The translations under genes and the position numbers were made by a program. Positions 13,701-26,742 of a stretch of 64,000 nt of DNA are shown here, one piece after another (position 1 is the stretch's first letter; every line of letters starts with the position of its first letter). The notes under the pieces were generated by a model that saw only the letters and a list, made by a program, of their open reading frames with translations, did not search any database and was not told where the DNA came from. Origin of the DNA: Caprimulgus europaeus. Its lineage: Eukaryota; Chordata; Aves; Caprimulgiformes; Caprimulgidae. The DNA is taken from positions 10,339,554 through 10,403,553 of the forward strand of contig OU015529.1 of NCBI GenBank assembly GCA_907165065.1. The letters are read 5' to 3'.

Positions 13701-16700
13701 ATGTGAGGCACAGCCCTGTAACATTATTTCCTTTGCCTTCAAAAAGCACTTCTCTGAAGTGCCCGGAGACATCCTGTCTTAGGGGTTAGTCCCAGTTAAG
13801 ATAAACTGAGTGAAAATGTGCAACTACTGTCAAAAGAAGAATAATGGTAGCGCTTACAAAAGCTCTCCTTCAGATAGGAACATCGCACCGTTATGTGTAA
13901 CCCCTGTGTTTGATTTCTCTGTCACATTTTCTCACACTGGAGATGGTCCCAAAGCAAAACTCTGAACACAAGCTCACAACACGATTAAGAATCAAAGCCT
14001 AGAACACCAGAACATATGTTTAGCTTCTTGCTTGGATCTCTACAGAGGTCCAGCCAACAGCCTCAGTGCAAACACCCTTCAATATTTGTGTGTTCTGCAC
14101 AACAGGCCAAAATATTCTTGTTTTATACTATTAATCTTTTGCTAACTAAACCTTTCATGCAAATCTAGTAATTGCCATTGATTCTGCAGCAGAGAGGAGC
14201 CCTGTTTGCCCTGAATACAAGGCTGTCAGCCTTGCACTTGTTCTCCAGATATTCCGATTGCCCCTTCAAGTCAAGAGAACATTACTCCATACTAGTGAAT
14301 CCATCAGTTGAGTTGCCATAATGTCCAGGAACTTAACCAAAACTCTGGGGGTGCAGCACTACATGGTGTGGACCCACCATGCTTATTTCAAAAGGACCAG
14401 ATGCAGTGGTTTGCCTGGGAAGCTACTGACCTGTGGTTAAAACAAGAGTAGAAGACAAATCTCTCATTCTAAGCTGGTTTACTCCTAGCAGTAAGAAAAT
14501 TGGATAGCAGAGAGAAAAGGTCTTCAGTATGACCAAAGGTCTATGCATGTATCTCTCAAACCTAGAAGGTACCCATAGGTACATTTCCCTAGGAACGTAC
14601 TCCTTTAGTGAGAAAAGTCAAACTTACTTGCAAATTCTACAGCTGGAGGTCTGACATCATCAGATACTTCTGACAACCTGGACTTTGCCTCCATCCTTCT
14701 TAAGTCCTTGTGAGACTCTTCAAATTCCACTGAAGGTTTGTGCCCTCCCAGTCCTCCAGCTTTCTTAGACATGTCTCAGCAGCCTGTCGACACCCAATAC
14801 AGGTCAAGATAAAATGTCCAACAAGTGATTTTTGCAATAAATCAAGCTTTTGCCCAGGTTTAGGTATTCACTATCTTTTCCTCCTTGAGGTTGTTTCTGA
14901 CAATCTCATTAAGTGAATTAACGAATATCACACTTAAAGAGATAGTTTTACACCACTCAAGTAAGACTAGGAACTACCCAAACTATTACAAAATAACTGC
15001 AATCCATCCCTGCCACTACATTGTGGAATGATACATGGGATAACCTAGCATATTTCTTTGCACATCCAAAATCCTAACAAAAATCACACTATTTAGGACA
15101 GGAAAAACGAAACAAAAAAATCTTATTTAAATGTTACTCCAGAAAATTTCATCATGGAACAATTTAACTATGTTAATTACTTAGACTCCAAATAAAATAA
15201 TCTATCTTCTAAAGTGAGAACAGAGAAAAATTAGGACAACATATATCTGTGAAGAAAAGTTAGACTTTTTTTATTCCAGGAGAACTCAACTAAAAGCTCC
15301 CTACATTCAGGCACCTGGGTTTCGTTTCATAATAGCTTCGGTCCATTGTTCCTTATTATCAGAGCTGACTATGTTCAAGCTAAGGCAGATCTTGTTCCTA
15401 AATTTATGTCTCTGTGTGTGACCACTACAATATGTGTTTTGTATGCTTTTTCCTAAAAGCCTAATATAGTGATACCTGTGACATGGCTTGGACTCCCCCT
15501 TTCATGTATATTACCAACTCGAACTGCAACCTGCTGGTAGATTTTTCTTAAACTCTAAAATGAGGGTCTAACCTTCTCTTCTTTTTCTTTTTCTTCTCTG
15601 TTACATATAATCTTGATTTGACTCACACAAAAGTGACACAGTGGGAAATCCACTCAAGAAGACTTTGACAACTAACAATGGAAACCTACCTACACGAAAG
15701 TTGACTGGTGGCGTTTATAGTGAAAAAATGTATTCAGGTTTAAAGATGTCATCTGTGTTAACTGGTCCGTGTTGGTTTTATGTGTTTTTGTCAAAAGAAA
15801 TGTGCTATAGAGTCACCTCTGTTAGGGTAAAGAAAACTAGCCAGAACAACATCACCACTAAAAAAGATGGGTATATTCAGGAAAAAAAAAATTCTCCCCC
15901 TCAAAAATATTTAAGTTTGGGTAAATATGATTTTTAGGTTGGACTTATATGAAACAGTAAAACTTAAGCATATTAAAATGCAACTAACATATAGAATTAT
16001 TTATACTCCTGCTCCTTTTGCCTTCTCTAATATAAAAATACTGTTATTTCATGCAGTACCAAAGGTGTGCCAGACGTATCTTGTGGATTAAACTAGAATA
16101 AGACCACTGTAGATTTTTCAGTAGTAACTACTGATTGTTTTGGCTTCAGTTTTAGTTGAGACAGTTTACACATACTCCTTTCCCCTTGGAATGAAAAAAA
16201 TTCAGTGCTTGCTGCAAAACAGCCTTCTTTGTCAAATGGGACACCCAAGGCCTTGAGTTGCCACTGGGAAACTTGGGAATTTCATCCCAGAAAAGAGAAG
16301 AGATGGGAGTCAGTAAAAACTTCAAAGATTATAATACCCAAGTAAAAGATCTTGACTCAACCTATTAGGGTGCTAAAGTCATCTATATTGTACAACCAGT
16401 CCTCATGTCCTCTTCCACATTATGAGGTCTGCTCAACTAGGCCAGATCTTGTTGCTGGTCTCAGCCGACTTGAAGCAGTTTGTCTCACTGTTATAGATGC
16501 TTTTCTTGAAAAAAATATCAAATATTCTGCAAATGTGACACTCAACCCAAAAATAGTTCTTTGGATGAGGTTACAAATGTGATGTGGAGCTCATTCTACT
16601 ACACCCCTGTGAAATGCAGGACAACAGGTAAACCTGGTGGCTCTTGGAACCTGAGGAACTGAGTTGCAATGGTGATAAACACTGTGTAAACTGTGAATGG

Positions 16701-17517
16701 AACAGAAAGGATCTGAAGGAAGGAGACAGAGCAGCTGTTGCATCCCTCAGCTCATTCATCCAGGTCTGAGCAGCCTGAAGAGAGGACAGAGTTCAGAGGG
16801 GTCTGTACCATTGTTGTCCACGCTGTGGGTAGTCTCTGGCTAAACAGAAGGCTTTAACAAAGGAACAGGTTTGTAGGTGGCAAATCTTTCCTATGTGGGT
16901 ATTGCCTACACCTGAGTGATATCTGTTGAGTTGCATTCACTTAAAAAGTCAAAGAAGGTGAGGAGAAGAAAAAAATCATATCTGAAAATGGTTCAGAGAA
17001 TTGAAGCAGCAAACAGCGAACTAAAACAAGGAGTACCCCAGAAAATCCAGTAAGAAGAAAATATGTTGGAAGGAGTGACAGGAGAAGTAATTTCATCTCC
17101 CACATTGTGGCAAGCCTGATTTTGCTGTGCAGCTCCTGAGCTTGCTTATTACAGAGAGTAAAAGATGTGCAAGCCAGTGCATCTCATCATTTCATTATTT
17201 TTACAGCCATTTTAGAGCCAGGTAAACTGAGGGAGTTGGTTAATACATATCCCAAACTGCTTGGAATGTAATTTGGCATCTTGTTTCATTTCAGCCCTAA
17301 GGAGGCGTTTTCTGCTATGCTCCTTCACACACAGCACATCTTCCCCACATGGTATCTCCATCTCAGCCCGTACAAGGGCTATTGCAGGACCACAGCTCCC
17401 ATGTCACCTGCCTGGTTCCTCTTACAGCTTCACTGCCAGAGAAGTCTCAACATCAGACATCCACAAGATGAAAACCAGCTAAATTCTCCAACCAGAAAAC
17501 CCCCAAAGTTGCGCGAT
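10706..17517. other. Intergenic DNA, no gene seen
   Basis: About 6.8 kb of A/T-rich unique DNA. Large parts (13700-15600) have no open frame of 60 codons at all, which argues against coding exons of any size. There is no recognisable mobile element. Confidence 0.7.
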
Positions 17518-17578
17518 TAAACAAAACAAAACACAAAACAAAACAAAACAAAACAAAACAAAACAAAAGCCCTTTAAA
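17518..17578. repeat. AAAAC pentamer repeat
   Basis: About ten AAAAC units with one variant (ACAAAAC) lie in intergenic DNA. Such repeats often derive from the A-rich tail of a retroposon, but no element body is visible beside it. Confidence 0.9.
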
Positions 17579-20500
17579 TTCTACTTTAGATTGGATGTGT
17601 TCAAGTGCAGATGGGGGTTATTGTGTCTTGCATCTGTCATCGGGTAGTCAGGGTAACTGACCCAGCGATACCTGCCCAGAGGAAGAGACAATGTTTGAAA
17701 TTCCTGTTAGAAACAATTATGTACTTGACCTTAATGTATGGGTCTTTCTGCTTTTATTTTTTTAGGAAGGCATAAAAAAAATAAAAGAAAACAAAATAAA
17801 ACAAAACCAGAAAGGCTCCCAGCCCTTTGAAGGTCCTGTTTGTGCTGAAACAGGCTCTGTGAATTGGTAATTGGCCTCTGGGAGCCCAGGGGATGTGAGG
17901 CTGAGGCAGTGCTCAGCAGGCAGGCACCACTGCCACGCTCAGCACTTCTTCAGCCACCCGCTTCCCCTGCCCTGCAGAAGGGTCTCGGCTGATGTGAGAC
18001 ATGCCACAGCCTTCATCCCACAGCCCAGTCTCAGCATCCTCCTTGCTCAACTTCCGCCCCACCTCTGTCCAGGGCTGTGGGCCCTTCTGCAACACTTCCA
18101 TTCCATCGCTCCTTTGCAAAGGGTTGGAGAAGAGGTCATGCAGAGACGTGGTTGATACAAGGATGTCAGTTTGTGGACAAAGCACTGAAGTCCCAGTGTC
18201 ACTGGTGGACACGGCCTCTTTCACCTCCTTGAACAGGCCAAAACAGAAGCAAAAGAGCAAATACACAAATATTAAACTTGTCTGTTCTTCAGCATCGTTA
18301 ACTGTTTCCTGTTAAACTGGAAATGATGCAAAGTCTCTGTGGGTTTTGGTTACTTCAGGACATGGGTGGAGGGTTGCAAACAAGCGGCGCCTGCTTTGCC
18401 TAGTGGCAAGGTCAGAGCTGACTCCACAAGCAGCTGTCTCAGGTGCCCAAGCCAGGACAGAGAACAGCCCTGCTTCCAGGCAGTGGTCCCGTGAATTTCA
18501 GAGGGAATTCACTGCTGGATTTGTAGGGTGGCCCAGAGCTCCCAGGGCAGCCCACTGCCAGAGGATTAGGAGGCATCAGGGAGATGCCTCAAAAAATGGG
18601 AAGACATCCACACTGGTAGTAACTTCTCTGCAGGACATGCTTGTCCCCAAGGGCTCGCAGTGTTTCACATGCTGTCCTTTAGGTCTTTGCCTTACACCCA
18701 GGGCAGGGCTGGAGGGGAGGAGGTGGCCCGCTGGCTGCATGGGGAAGCCTGAAGCCACTGGCTGAGGAATTGCTCAGGTTTTCTTGGCTCTGGCACTGCC
18801 TTGGCTCAGAGGCAGACATCATGGCAAGCCCTGGGTGTGCACACACCCAGACAGATAGAAAGTTTCTCTCCTCCTCTACAAGCAACCTCATCTCAGCAGA
18901 AGCATGCGTAGCCCAGATTTCACACTTGTCCCTTCTGCCCTCATAACGGCATGGATTGGAACCAAAGAATGATCTCCGGCAAGACCCGAGCATTTCACAG
19001 CCAGGCACTTTGTTTTCCTGCTGAATCAGGAGAGAAGATATTTTCTGGTCCTAGCAGTGTCCCCACAGCCCCTCTGGAGGGGAGAGCTCATGGTGAGCCT
19101 GGAAGCAGTGTGCACAGCATTGTCCCGTTGGGCTCCTGCTCCTGCTTCCCCCCCGGGGCCATGGACAAAGTCAATCACACAACACAAACACTCACATACG
19201 TAGGAGTGGGATAACGTGCGTGGCTGTGCACAGGACGGGTGTTTTCAACCAACCTGGTCCCAGGGAATTCAAACCACTAAAAAAAAATAATTAAACCTCA
19301 CCAATGTCTTTGCTTTAAAACTCCAAACAACAACAAAAAGACCAGTCAGGTTAATTACATTAGAGCAGAGAGGAATCTCTAAAATGTAAATACATTTCCA
19401 TGAACATTAAAAGCAAACTCCTTTCTAAAGTGTTTTTCTTTCAGAAGCAAGCAAGAAAATGCATTGGATAAAACAAACTTTGCTTATTTTAGTTTCGACT
19501 CAATTACCTGTTAATGGAAAAAATCTGGCACCACTAATAATGAGGCAGGAATGAGATCACTGTTCTGGAGGCCTGGCTTGTCAGGGAAGCTTGCAACAAG
19601 AAGTGCATTTATCTGCCTTTCTATAACCCTTTTCAAGCACTCTGTCAGGGAGCCCAAACTGAACAGCCAGTTTAGGAGGAACTTGGAACCCGCTCCAGGC
19701 CCCCTCAGCCCTCTGGGAAAAGGAAAATTATTGTTGGCAAGCCTGCCTGGCTCCAGAAGTTGATCCAGTGCCCCCCACTTGTCCATGCAGCAGCAGACAG
19801 AGCTAAGAATTTTGTTATAATTAAATAACAGAGTGCTGATTGGTTGCTGGAGGTGGTCTTGAAACTGGTGTTTAAGGCAGTGGAGAACAACGGTTACTAT
19901 TCATAGAAAAAGCAGAGTCTTAAAATCCATCTGTTTCGTTCCAAATTTAGGCCAAAAAAATGCTCACTCACTGTCTTTAAAAATACCACCTGCTTAGCTG
20001 TTTTGTATAATGTGCCATTATATAAGTTTGAAGGAGGAGCAGGCAGGGAGGCAGTGGGGGCTGAGAAGGGGCGGGGGGAACAGATTAAAAAGATATAGTT
20101 AGATCCAAAAATACCCCAGCAGCATATTCAAAAGGGAACACAAAATAAGGGAGCAAAGGAGATATTTTCTGAGGAAGATTAAAACCAGGGTGTTTCCTAA
20201 TGCTGGGGAACTAGCTACTACAAAGGGGTTTGTTTGCAAATAAGGTAATAATTTTTAATATATGTATTTATTTTCTTTTTAAACACCCTTCTTGCTATGG
20301 ACAGCCAGCTCCGGTCCTCACCGTGCTACAGGGCTGTGGAAACACTCCAAGCCTTTCCCACCCCGTAGACCTTTCTGGTGGGGGGCATGCCAGGGCATCA
20401 CAGGTTGCCCAGCCAGAGCCCCTGCCAGCAGGTACCCCCCAGTCAGGGCTCTGCTTCTCCCTGGTGAGCCAGGGAAAGTCAAAGCAGTGAGACAAGGAGC

Positions 20501-21615
20501 TGGTAACACCACGGCACCTACTTTTCCAGAGCAGCTTTGCTTTGCAAGCAGTAACATCAGCAAGGCCAGGCGTCCTGCAGATGTGTCTCCTGTCACCCCA
20601 TTGTCCTTCCCCTCCCCTCTTTTCCGTGCTGCAATCTTACATAACACCACATATCGCAGCTGCAGTATTTCCAGTGTTCCCTATGCTCTTAACTCTCTCC
20701 CATGTCCCTTGTTCCCTCCAACACCCCAATGCTCTCCATGTCTCCTACCTAATCTTCTTGGCCTGCCAGCTGGGCAGCAGAGCGCAGATGCTGGTCCAGA
20801 AGTAGACGTGTGATAATTGTCCATCTGGATGCTGCCAGAGAGAATGGATAACAGCTGAGCTCTCCCTGCCTTTTCTTCAGCAGCGGATCTGGAAAGACTC
20901 TCTTCTCAGAGCCAGCAGAGATTTCCCTGGAACTCACAGGAACTTTATCATCTCTGAGATTTTGACTGCTGCTGTCAAATTTGGTTCAAAATGCCAGAGG
21001 ATTCACGAGTTATCAGGAGAAGGTCAAACAGATGGACAGACAGCATGACTTCATGATCTCCACTGCCTTAGATGTCTGGGCTAACTTCCCCTCACCCCAA
21101 ATTACACGCATTCCCTGCCTCTGAAAAAGAGTAACTCCTAGAACATGGAAGCAAGTAATGAGTGAATATTTTGGATTGATCCCTGAAGAAAATCAGTCCA
21201 GGGGCTGGCAGATTCCTGTCCTCGGAGGGTCCTTAAAATGGGCTGGTGACATTATTGATAACAATGGGTGGCTGAGAGCGTTCACTTGTAGCTGATCTGC
21301 CTTAGAAGTCTCAAGATGTTTTCCAAGAACATCTTAAAATGAATGCTAAAGTACCTGTCTGCCTTTTTTTTTAAATAATATAGCAACTGCTACAATCTCT
21401 GAGCAAACTTGTATATTCATAGTTTTCAGGCTGCAAGAGCTTCAGCCTTCCTGTCCAACCAAGACCACTGAAGCTCAGTGTTGATCTGGTACTGTATTTA
21501 GTCTTCAACTGCAGCATCTCTCCCAAAACAGCATCCAAAATCTTTACCCAGAGTGTCAGGTGGTAAAGCACTCCTATATGTATGCCAGACAAAGCTGGGC
21601 AGCACTGTCACACAC

Positions 21616-21616
<1 letters not shown>
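17579..21616. other. Intergenic DNA, GC-richer stretch, no gene seen
   Basis: Parts of this region (17870-19170, 20290-20800) are richer in G+C but poor in CpG, which explains the overlapping open frames on both strands. None has a protein signature. The stretch 19780-20110 holds an inverted CCAAT box (ATTGGTT near 19840) and a GGGGCGGGGGG box near 20068, possibly a regulatory element. No transcript can be supported. Confidence 0.6.
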
Positions 21617-21678
<62 letters not shown>

Positions 21679-21688
21679 TACTACTACT
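21617..21688. repeat. ATT trinucleotide microsatellite with ACT tail
   Basis: About 20 ATT units are followed by four ACT units, a compound triplet repeat in intergenic DNA about 2.7 kb beyond the TCF7L2 3' end. Confidence 0.97.
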
Positions 21689-23835
21689 TGATTTCATGAT
21701 TGTTGTGATGGCCCATGAAACTATTTTACTGTGAATTCCCTTTACATCTTTTTATGGTCTAATGAAATGAACAGGACTCTGAAGACTGCTCTTTTTTCCT
21801 GCCTCTCCCTTCCTTTTTTTCTTTTAAGCAAAGCTTAAAACCATGTGGCTCTGCTTTATTGAGTCAGCAATTGCTTAAACTTTTTAAAATTCCATACACT
21901 AAGTGAAAAATGAGATTTACAAAACTAATGGAAAATAAATGTCTCCCGAACATGCAGTACATTGACTTGCTTCCCTGCCTTATCCCATAAAACCAGATGG
22001 AAGCAATAGCTACAGTGAATTACTGTATGTAGGGCCCCATGCTGTCCCACGGCAGCCCTGTACAAAGACACAGCGTGCCGGTTTGTCACCATCTCACTCT
22101 GGAGGTTGCCCTCATTTGTGTGGATCTTGGGGTGAAGGGGGTGACCCAGCCATACCTCTGTAGCCAGTTGCTCACCCTATTTTACACCCACAGTGTACGG
22201 TAAGGGCTGCTCTCCATCGTGTTTCCAGTGTACCTCATCCAATGGGGTCCTTGGCTGTGACTCCTCAGCACATAGGGAGTACATATAAATAATGGTAATT
22301 TTCTCCCAGGAGCCTTGACCCAGCTCAGGTCCTCTAAGCAAGGGAAATTTGGAGGCAAAAGCCCATCAAGGGACACAGCCAACGCACAGCCTACAGGGAA
22401 CCCAAGCGGTTGCTTTCCCAGGAATATGCAGTTGTCTCCAACAGCAAACAAGCTCCCAGCGTGAGTTATCCACCACTTGTGAGCTCTGTTCAACCTATCT
22501 TTCAAACACGTGCCTCTCACTGCACACACGGAAGGAAAACCAATTTGTCCAGGAACAGTGTTTTTGGACTCTGCTTTCCAACAACTTGCTAATGAAGCAG
22601 GGAGCAAAGAACATTGCTATTTTGCTGAATATATGAATCATACCTTGATGGTGTCTCCTTTGAATCATAGCATTCAAAGATCTCCCTGGAGCACCATGTT
22701 TTACGTTAGAAGAGAGCACTTATCCCCAGCAGATGCACCACATGTGTCTGGCTGATGGATGGCCATGCTCTAGCAAGAGTCAAAATGTTCAGGAGAAAGA
22801 AAAGAAAAGAAAAAATTCCCTAGAAACCTTAAATAGCAGGAGAGTAATTCGAGCATCGCGTTCAATTTGCTGGCTACCAACAACAGCAAGATTTGGCATC
22901 TTCCACAAAGACTTCACAGCAACATCCTCTTCCCTGTCACAGAGTCCCATCCCACCCATGCTGCCCACATGCCTGTCACAGGTGACGAGGGGACATGTGC
23001 CCCTGAAGTCTAGGGGAGTGTTGTGGCAGACCACAACAGAAATAGCATCAGGCCTTGGACCAAGGGAGATAAATGGAGCCTCGTAAAAAAATCACAGTGA
23101 CTTAATTCTTCTAATAGGAAATATGAAGCAATGTATATTGCCATTTAGTAACACACTTGAACAAAGCCCAAGGTTTATGGCTTGTAAACTAGTCATTAAG
23201 AAAGTAGTAGTAACTTAAAGTACTATATATTCTGTTTAAACATTGTTTAGGACTTCACCCAGTACCTCCCAGCCCCTCTACAAAGCAAATTCCTTCTGCA
23301 GCCAACACACAATTGCTTCACAGCCAGTTTTGGTTTTGTCAGACCCCACAGCAAGGGACAGCACAGCCTCAACACCAGGCTGGGCTTCCTGAAATGGCCC
23401 CATTCCCAGGTCTCTGCAGAAAATCACTTCATCAGTGTTCCCACAGGAGGAAGAACACTTACCCTTCCTGCAGAGTCCATCAAGACCGACTGGAGAGCAG
23501 TGATTACCTGAGCGACAGACTGGCACGACAGCAAGGAATGAGCCTTTGCATTCAATTGCCCTGGAGTGCCATTGCAGAAATTACTATCGCTGAGATGTTC
23601 CAAGACGACTGGAGCTATGGTGACATCCACTTCTGAGAGATTCCTGGAAATCATGAAGCTTAAATCCCTACTCAGTTAAAAAAAAACCCCAAACAAATCA
23701 ACCATTTAATAAAAATTCTTGCATTTAACTTCCACTTTCATCCAGCAGCATCTGCAGACATTGCTGTGTTTGGTGGATGCTGGATGCTCAGTGCTGAGAG
23801 CAGGCTGTGCTGCAAAGGCTCATTACAAAATGTAC

Positions 23836-23876
<41 letters not shown>

Positions 23877-24424
23877 AATCCAGGCTCAAATCTATCCAGG
23901 AGCACAAGGATTTGACTCCAGAGCACATATCTACAGCCAGCACAAGGATTCTGACTAATTAGGGCTACCTCAGCTCTCTTGTGTGACCCCTGACTGCATC
24001 AGTCCTGTGTTGTGAGATCCCCAGGTTGAACAAAAATGTTTTAAAACTAAAGGTACCACCGGCACTGATCTCCCATCCCCCGGTCAGGATCACTTCACAC
24101 AGAGGGGTGACATTACTTTAGCTCACGTGCTATTTGCCTTTTGCCAAATCACGTGTCATTTGCTTTAAATAACAAGGATTTTCTACCGCTGCTACTCACG
24201 CCAAAGCTTGCTGAGCGGCGAGAGGGCTCGTGCAAAACTGATTTAGCAGGCGGCAGCACAGGAACCCAAAGGAGACGGAGGATTTCTCACACCCAGAGCT
24301 GGCTGCAAGTCACTACGATTTTCACCAAAAAACTATAAAAATTCGAGGAACATTTCCCCTCGGGCTGTAAATCTTTTTGGCCAGAGTAAAATGCAGTCAA
24401 CGCAAAAATGAGTTGACAAGTCAT
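21689..24424. other. Intergenic DNA next to the TCF7L2 3' end
   Basis: Unique sequence with the AT microsatellite at 23836-23873. The open frames are short and unstructured. It is probably the transcription termination zone of TCF7L2. Confidence 0.65.
23836..23873. repeat. AT dinucleotide microsatellite
   Basis: A TATATACATATATA run with about 15 perfect AT units lies less than 600 bp beyond the TCF7L2 3' end. Confidence 0.95.
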
Positions 24425-24446
24425 TCTCTGCACATACTAAGTTGCT

Positions 24447-24499
24447 TTTATTAATCCAGAACTGCATGCTACAGATACTGTACAGCATGAACATTTATT
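24447..24499 (-). promoter_or_regulatory. TCF7L2: Tandem polyadenylation signals (AATAAA x2)
   Basis: The minus strand reads AATAAA at 24499-24494 and again at 24452-24447. These are the last good hexamers of the U-rich 3'UTR, and the sequence changes character after them. They are the likeliest signals for the distal end of TCF7L2 mRNA. Cleavage would fall at roughly 24415-24437 for the downstream one. Confidence 0.6.
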
Positions 24500-25310
24500 C
24501 ATTACAAAAAATGGCTTCCAAACCATTAAAAATGAAAATTGGAATAAGAGCATAAAACGGAACAGTAACATCACAACTGTTAGGAAACATTCAAAGTATT
24601 CACAAAAAATGTTATAGTTAGCATCTTAATAAACCAGAGAAAAATCTGAGACAGTTTTACAATCGCTTCATGTCAACTACAATGGCACTGAATGAACAGA
24701 TGAACAATTTTTCAGCTTTATACAGCGTTTTTTGCAACATCAACATGCCTAGGTTTTTTTTTTTTTGTTTTAAGTTTGCTACCTACCTGTATGTAGTAAG
24801 TGTACATAAAAGTGGCAGTCTGATTTTCCTTTTATGAATAATCTAATATACAGAATTTGGCCCTTAAGGGTTTATACCTCTTCATTTTAAATGCTTTCCG
24901 GACAATCTGCTACCAAACACGTCTGTTATAGGTGACATTAAAACTACATACATATCTACCTATGTAACATCACAGCAAAACATGATGAACAAAAAAATTA
25001 CAGCATTAAAAAAAAAAAAAATTAATAAAATTGTTGGGAGAAAGTTAAAAGTCACTGAATTTTGGCACATAAAAATTTTGCACACAGCCTGCAGTCCTAA
25101 TGTCGCAGGGGATTCAGCTGCAGTTCTGAACGGGAGACACTTGGACCTTGCTATTTTTCAAACAGCGTTGCTAAAAATTCCCTTGCTAAATTTTCAAGTC
25201 TTTTTGTGTGTAATGGCTTTTAAAGCATTTTTTTTTTCTTTTTACACTATTGATCCTTGAAAAAATGCATCTGCAAATGTCCATTTGGTGGCAACTGTGT
25301 TTCATATAGC

Positions 25311-25336
25311 AAAAAAAAAAAAAAAAAAAAAAAAAA
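25311..25336. repeat. Poly(A) run of 26, poly(U) in the TCF7L2 3'UTR
   Basis: There are twenty-six uninterrupted A on the plus strand, so U26 in TCF7L2 mRNA. Shorter T/A runs occur around 25010, 25455 and 25740. It could bind ELAV/Hu or TIA-type proteins, but no function is shown. Length is likely polymorphic. Confidence 0.9.
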
Positions 25337-26309
25337 TCACGAAAGGAAATCAGAAACAAAAATCCCGGAAAAAATATATATATACACATTTATATATAAA
25401 CTTAAAAACCTTGTACAAATGAGTTGTTATATATAAGATGCTTACACTAAGGGAAAAAAAAAAAAACAACTTTATACAATGTTTCAAGAAAAAAAAAGAG
25501 GAAAAAAACATTTAAAAAGGGACAACATACAGATACAACAAGCAATTTCTAAAGCAATAAATACTACTGGTCCAATAGCGTTGTGATACTTTTAATTGTT
25601 GAGTAGCGTTCCCTCCCCCAAAAAGAACAACACCATGGAACAAGGTATATTAACACATTTTTTTTTTAACCCTTTGTTTCTGTACATTTAAACAATAACA
25701 AGTAACATCACAATAAAGGTTGTTTCACACAAGGAAGAAAAAAAAAAAAGAAGTAGTAGCGGCACCGCATTCGTTGTGCCCTTAAAGGTTTAAAAACCAG
25801 ATGTAAAATGATTGGTTCGCAAGCTCGTATTTAATACAAATAATAAAGAACCAATGCCTCCGGCAAGGGCTGCTTCAAAATTGCTTCTTTTTTTTTTGTT
25901 TGTTTTAATTTTTAAAATCAGTCTTTAAAACTAAGCTATTGGAACTACATAACAATTATGTATATATATATATTTTTTAAACGCTACAAAGACTTTAAAC
26001 AGCTGTTGATAAAAATTTTGGCAGAATCATGAGGCTTTTCTCATCTACATATTTAAAAAGGAGAAATTGAAATAAGAATGGGTCAAATATTGACCAATGA
26101 ACTCGATAAAACATCAACTAATGTAGCCACGTGGCACAAATTAAAAACAAAACCGAGAGACGACGACGAACAGCGGACGACGACGAGGAGGAGGAGAAGG
26201 AAAAAAAAAATTAAAGAAAAGGAGAAAACAAAACCAAAAACAACGAACCCCAAATCCCAACAGAATTCAATCCCCCCGAGGGAAACCAAAAGGGCTAACG
26301 AGGCTAAAG

Positions 26310-26742
26310 CTATTCTAAGGACTTGGTTACGAGGGAGAGCGGCTGGGGCTGTGTCCCCACCAGCGAGCTGTGGGAATGCAAGGAGGAGGTGGAGGGCTGT
26401 GCTAGGGATGCGGCGGCGGCGGCCGGCGGGAGGGCGGCCGGCGGGTGGTCCAGGGCCCCGTTGGGGCAGCTGGCAGCAGGCAGGGCGCCGGGCTTGCTCG
26501 CAGCGCTCTCGGCAAGGACGAGCGAGGATGGCGGCGGCATCATGACCAGGTGTGCCAGCGGGTCGGGCTTCAACGAGAGCGAGAGGGGTTGCGTTTGTTC
26601 AGTCTGTGGTTTCGAGTCTCTGGAGGGGGAGGTGAGCATGGCGGGGGAGGACGGAGGAGAGTCTAGTAAGCTTCCATCTGAAGAGGGTGGGCTGACGCAG
26701 CTGCCTTCACCTTGTATGTAGCGAACGCACTTTTTTTTTCTC
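26310..26742 (-). CDS. TCF7L2: TCF7L2 last coding exon (exon 17): end of C-clamp and C-terminal tail
   Basis: The acceptor is ...CTGTTTCTAG at 26743; the exon opens GAGAAAAAAAAAGTGCG. Joined in phase to exon 14 or 15 it reads RKKKCVRYIQGEGSC, which completes the cysteine C-clamp, then SPPSSDGSLLDSPPSSP and a proline/serine-rich tail ending LVTKSLE and TAG. Two CtBP-binding motifs are visible, PLSLSLK and PLSLVTK. Compared with the mammalian protein the middle of the tail differs: it has an alanine run (PPAAAAAS, from GCC/GCG-rich codons) and SSLVLAES in place of the mammalian PALLLAEA. This is the most GC-rich coding part of the window. Read in a second frame it yields a short tail (separate entry). 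Confidence 0.97.
26663..26742 (-). CDS. TCF7L2: Alternative-frame reading of the last exon: short TCF7L2 tail
   Basis: If exon 12 or 13 (ending in phase 1, ...G) splices directly here, the frame shifts. It then reads GEKKKSAFATYKVKAAASAH and a few more codons to TAG at 26665-26663. This gives the short or medium TCF7L2 isoforms known in mammals, which lack the C-clamp and the CtBP motifs. The frame is open for the full 77 nt. The same DNA encodes RKKKCVRYIQGEG in the long frame, so this is dual coding. Confidence 0.85.

Larger units (their letters stand above)
24425..26309 (-). other. TCF7L2: TCF7L2 3' untranslated region
   Basis: This sequence follows the stop codon at 26310-26312 and runs to the polyadenylation signals near 24450. 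In the RNA sense it is very rich in uridine, with long U runs (for example 25311-25336) and few stable GC segments. The 3' end near 24425 is inferred from AATAAA at 24452-24447 plus the usual 10-30 nt to cleavage; it is not directly proven. Shorter 3'UTRs through other signals are possible. Confidence 0.75.

Noticed and set aside
20292..20813. 173-codon plus-strand frame
   Set aside because: Proline/serine-rich translation of GC-rich DNA with several rival frames and no recognisable motif.
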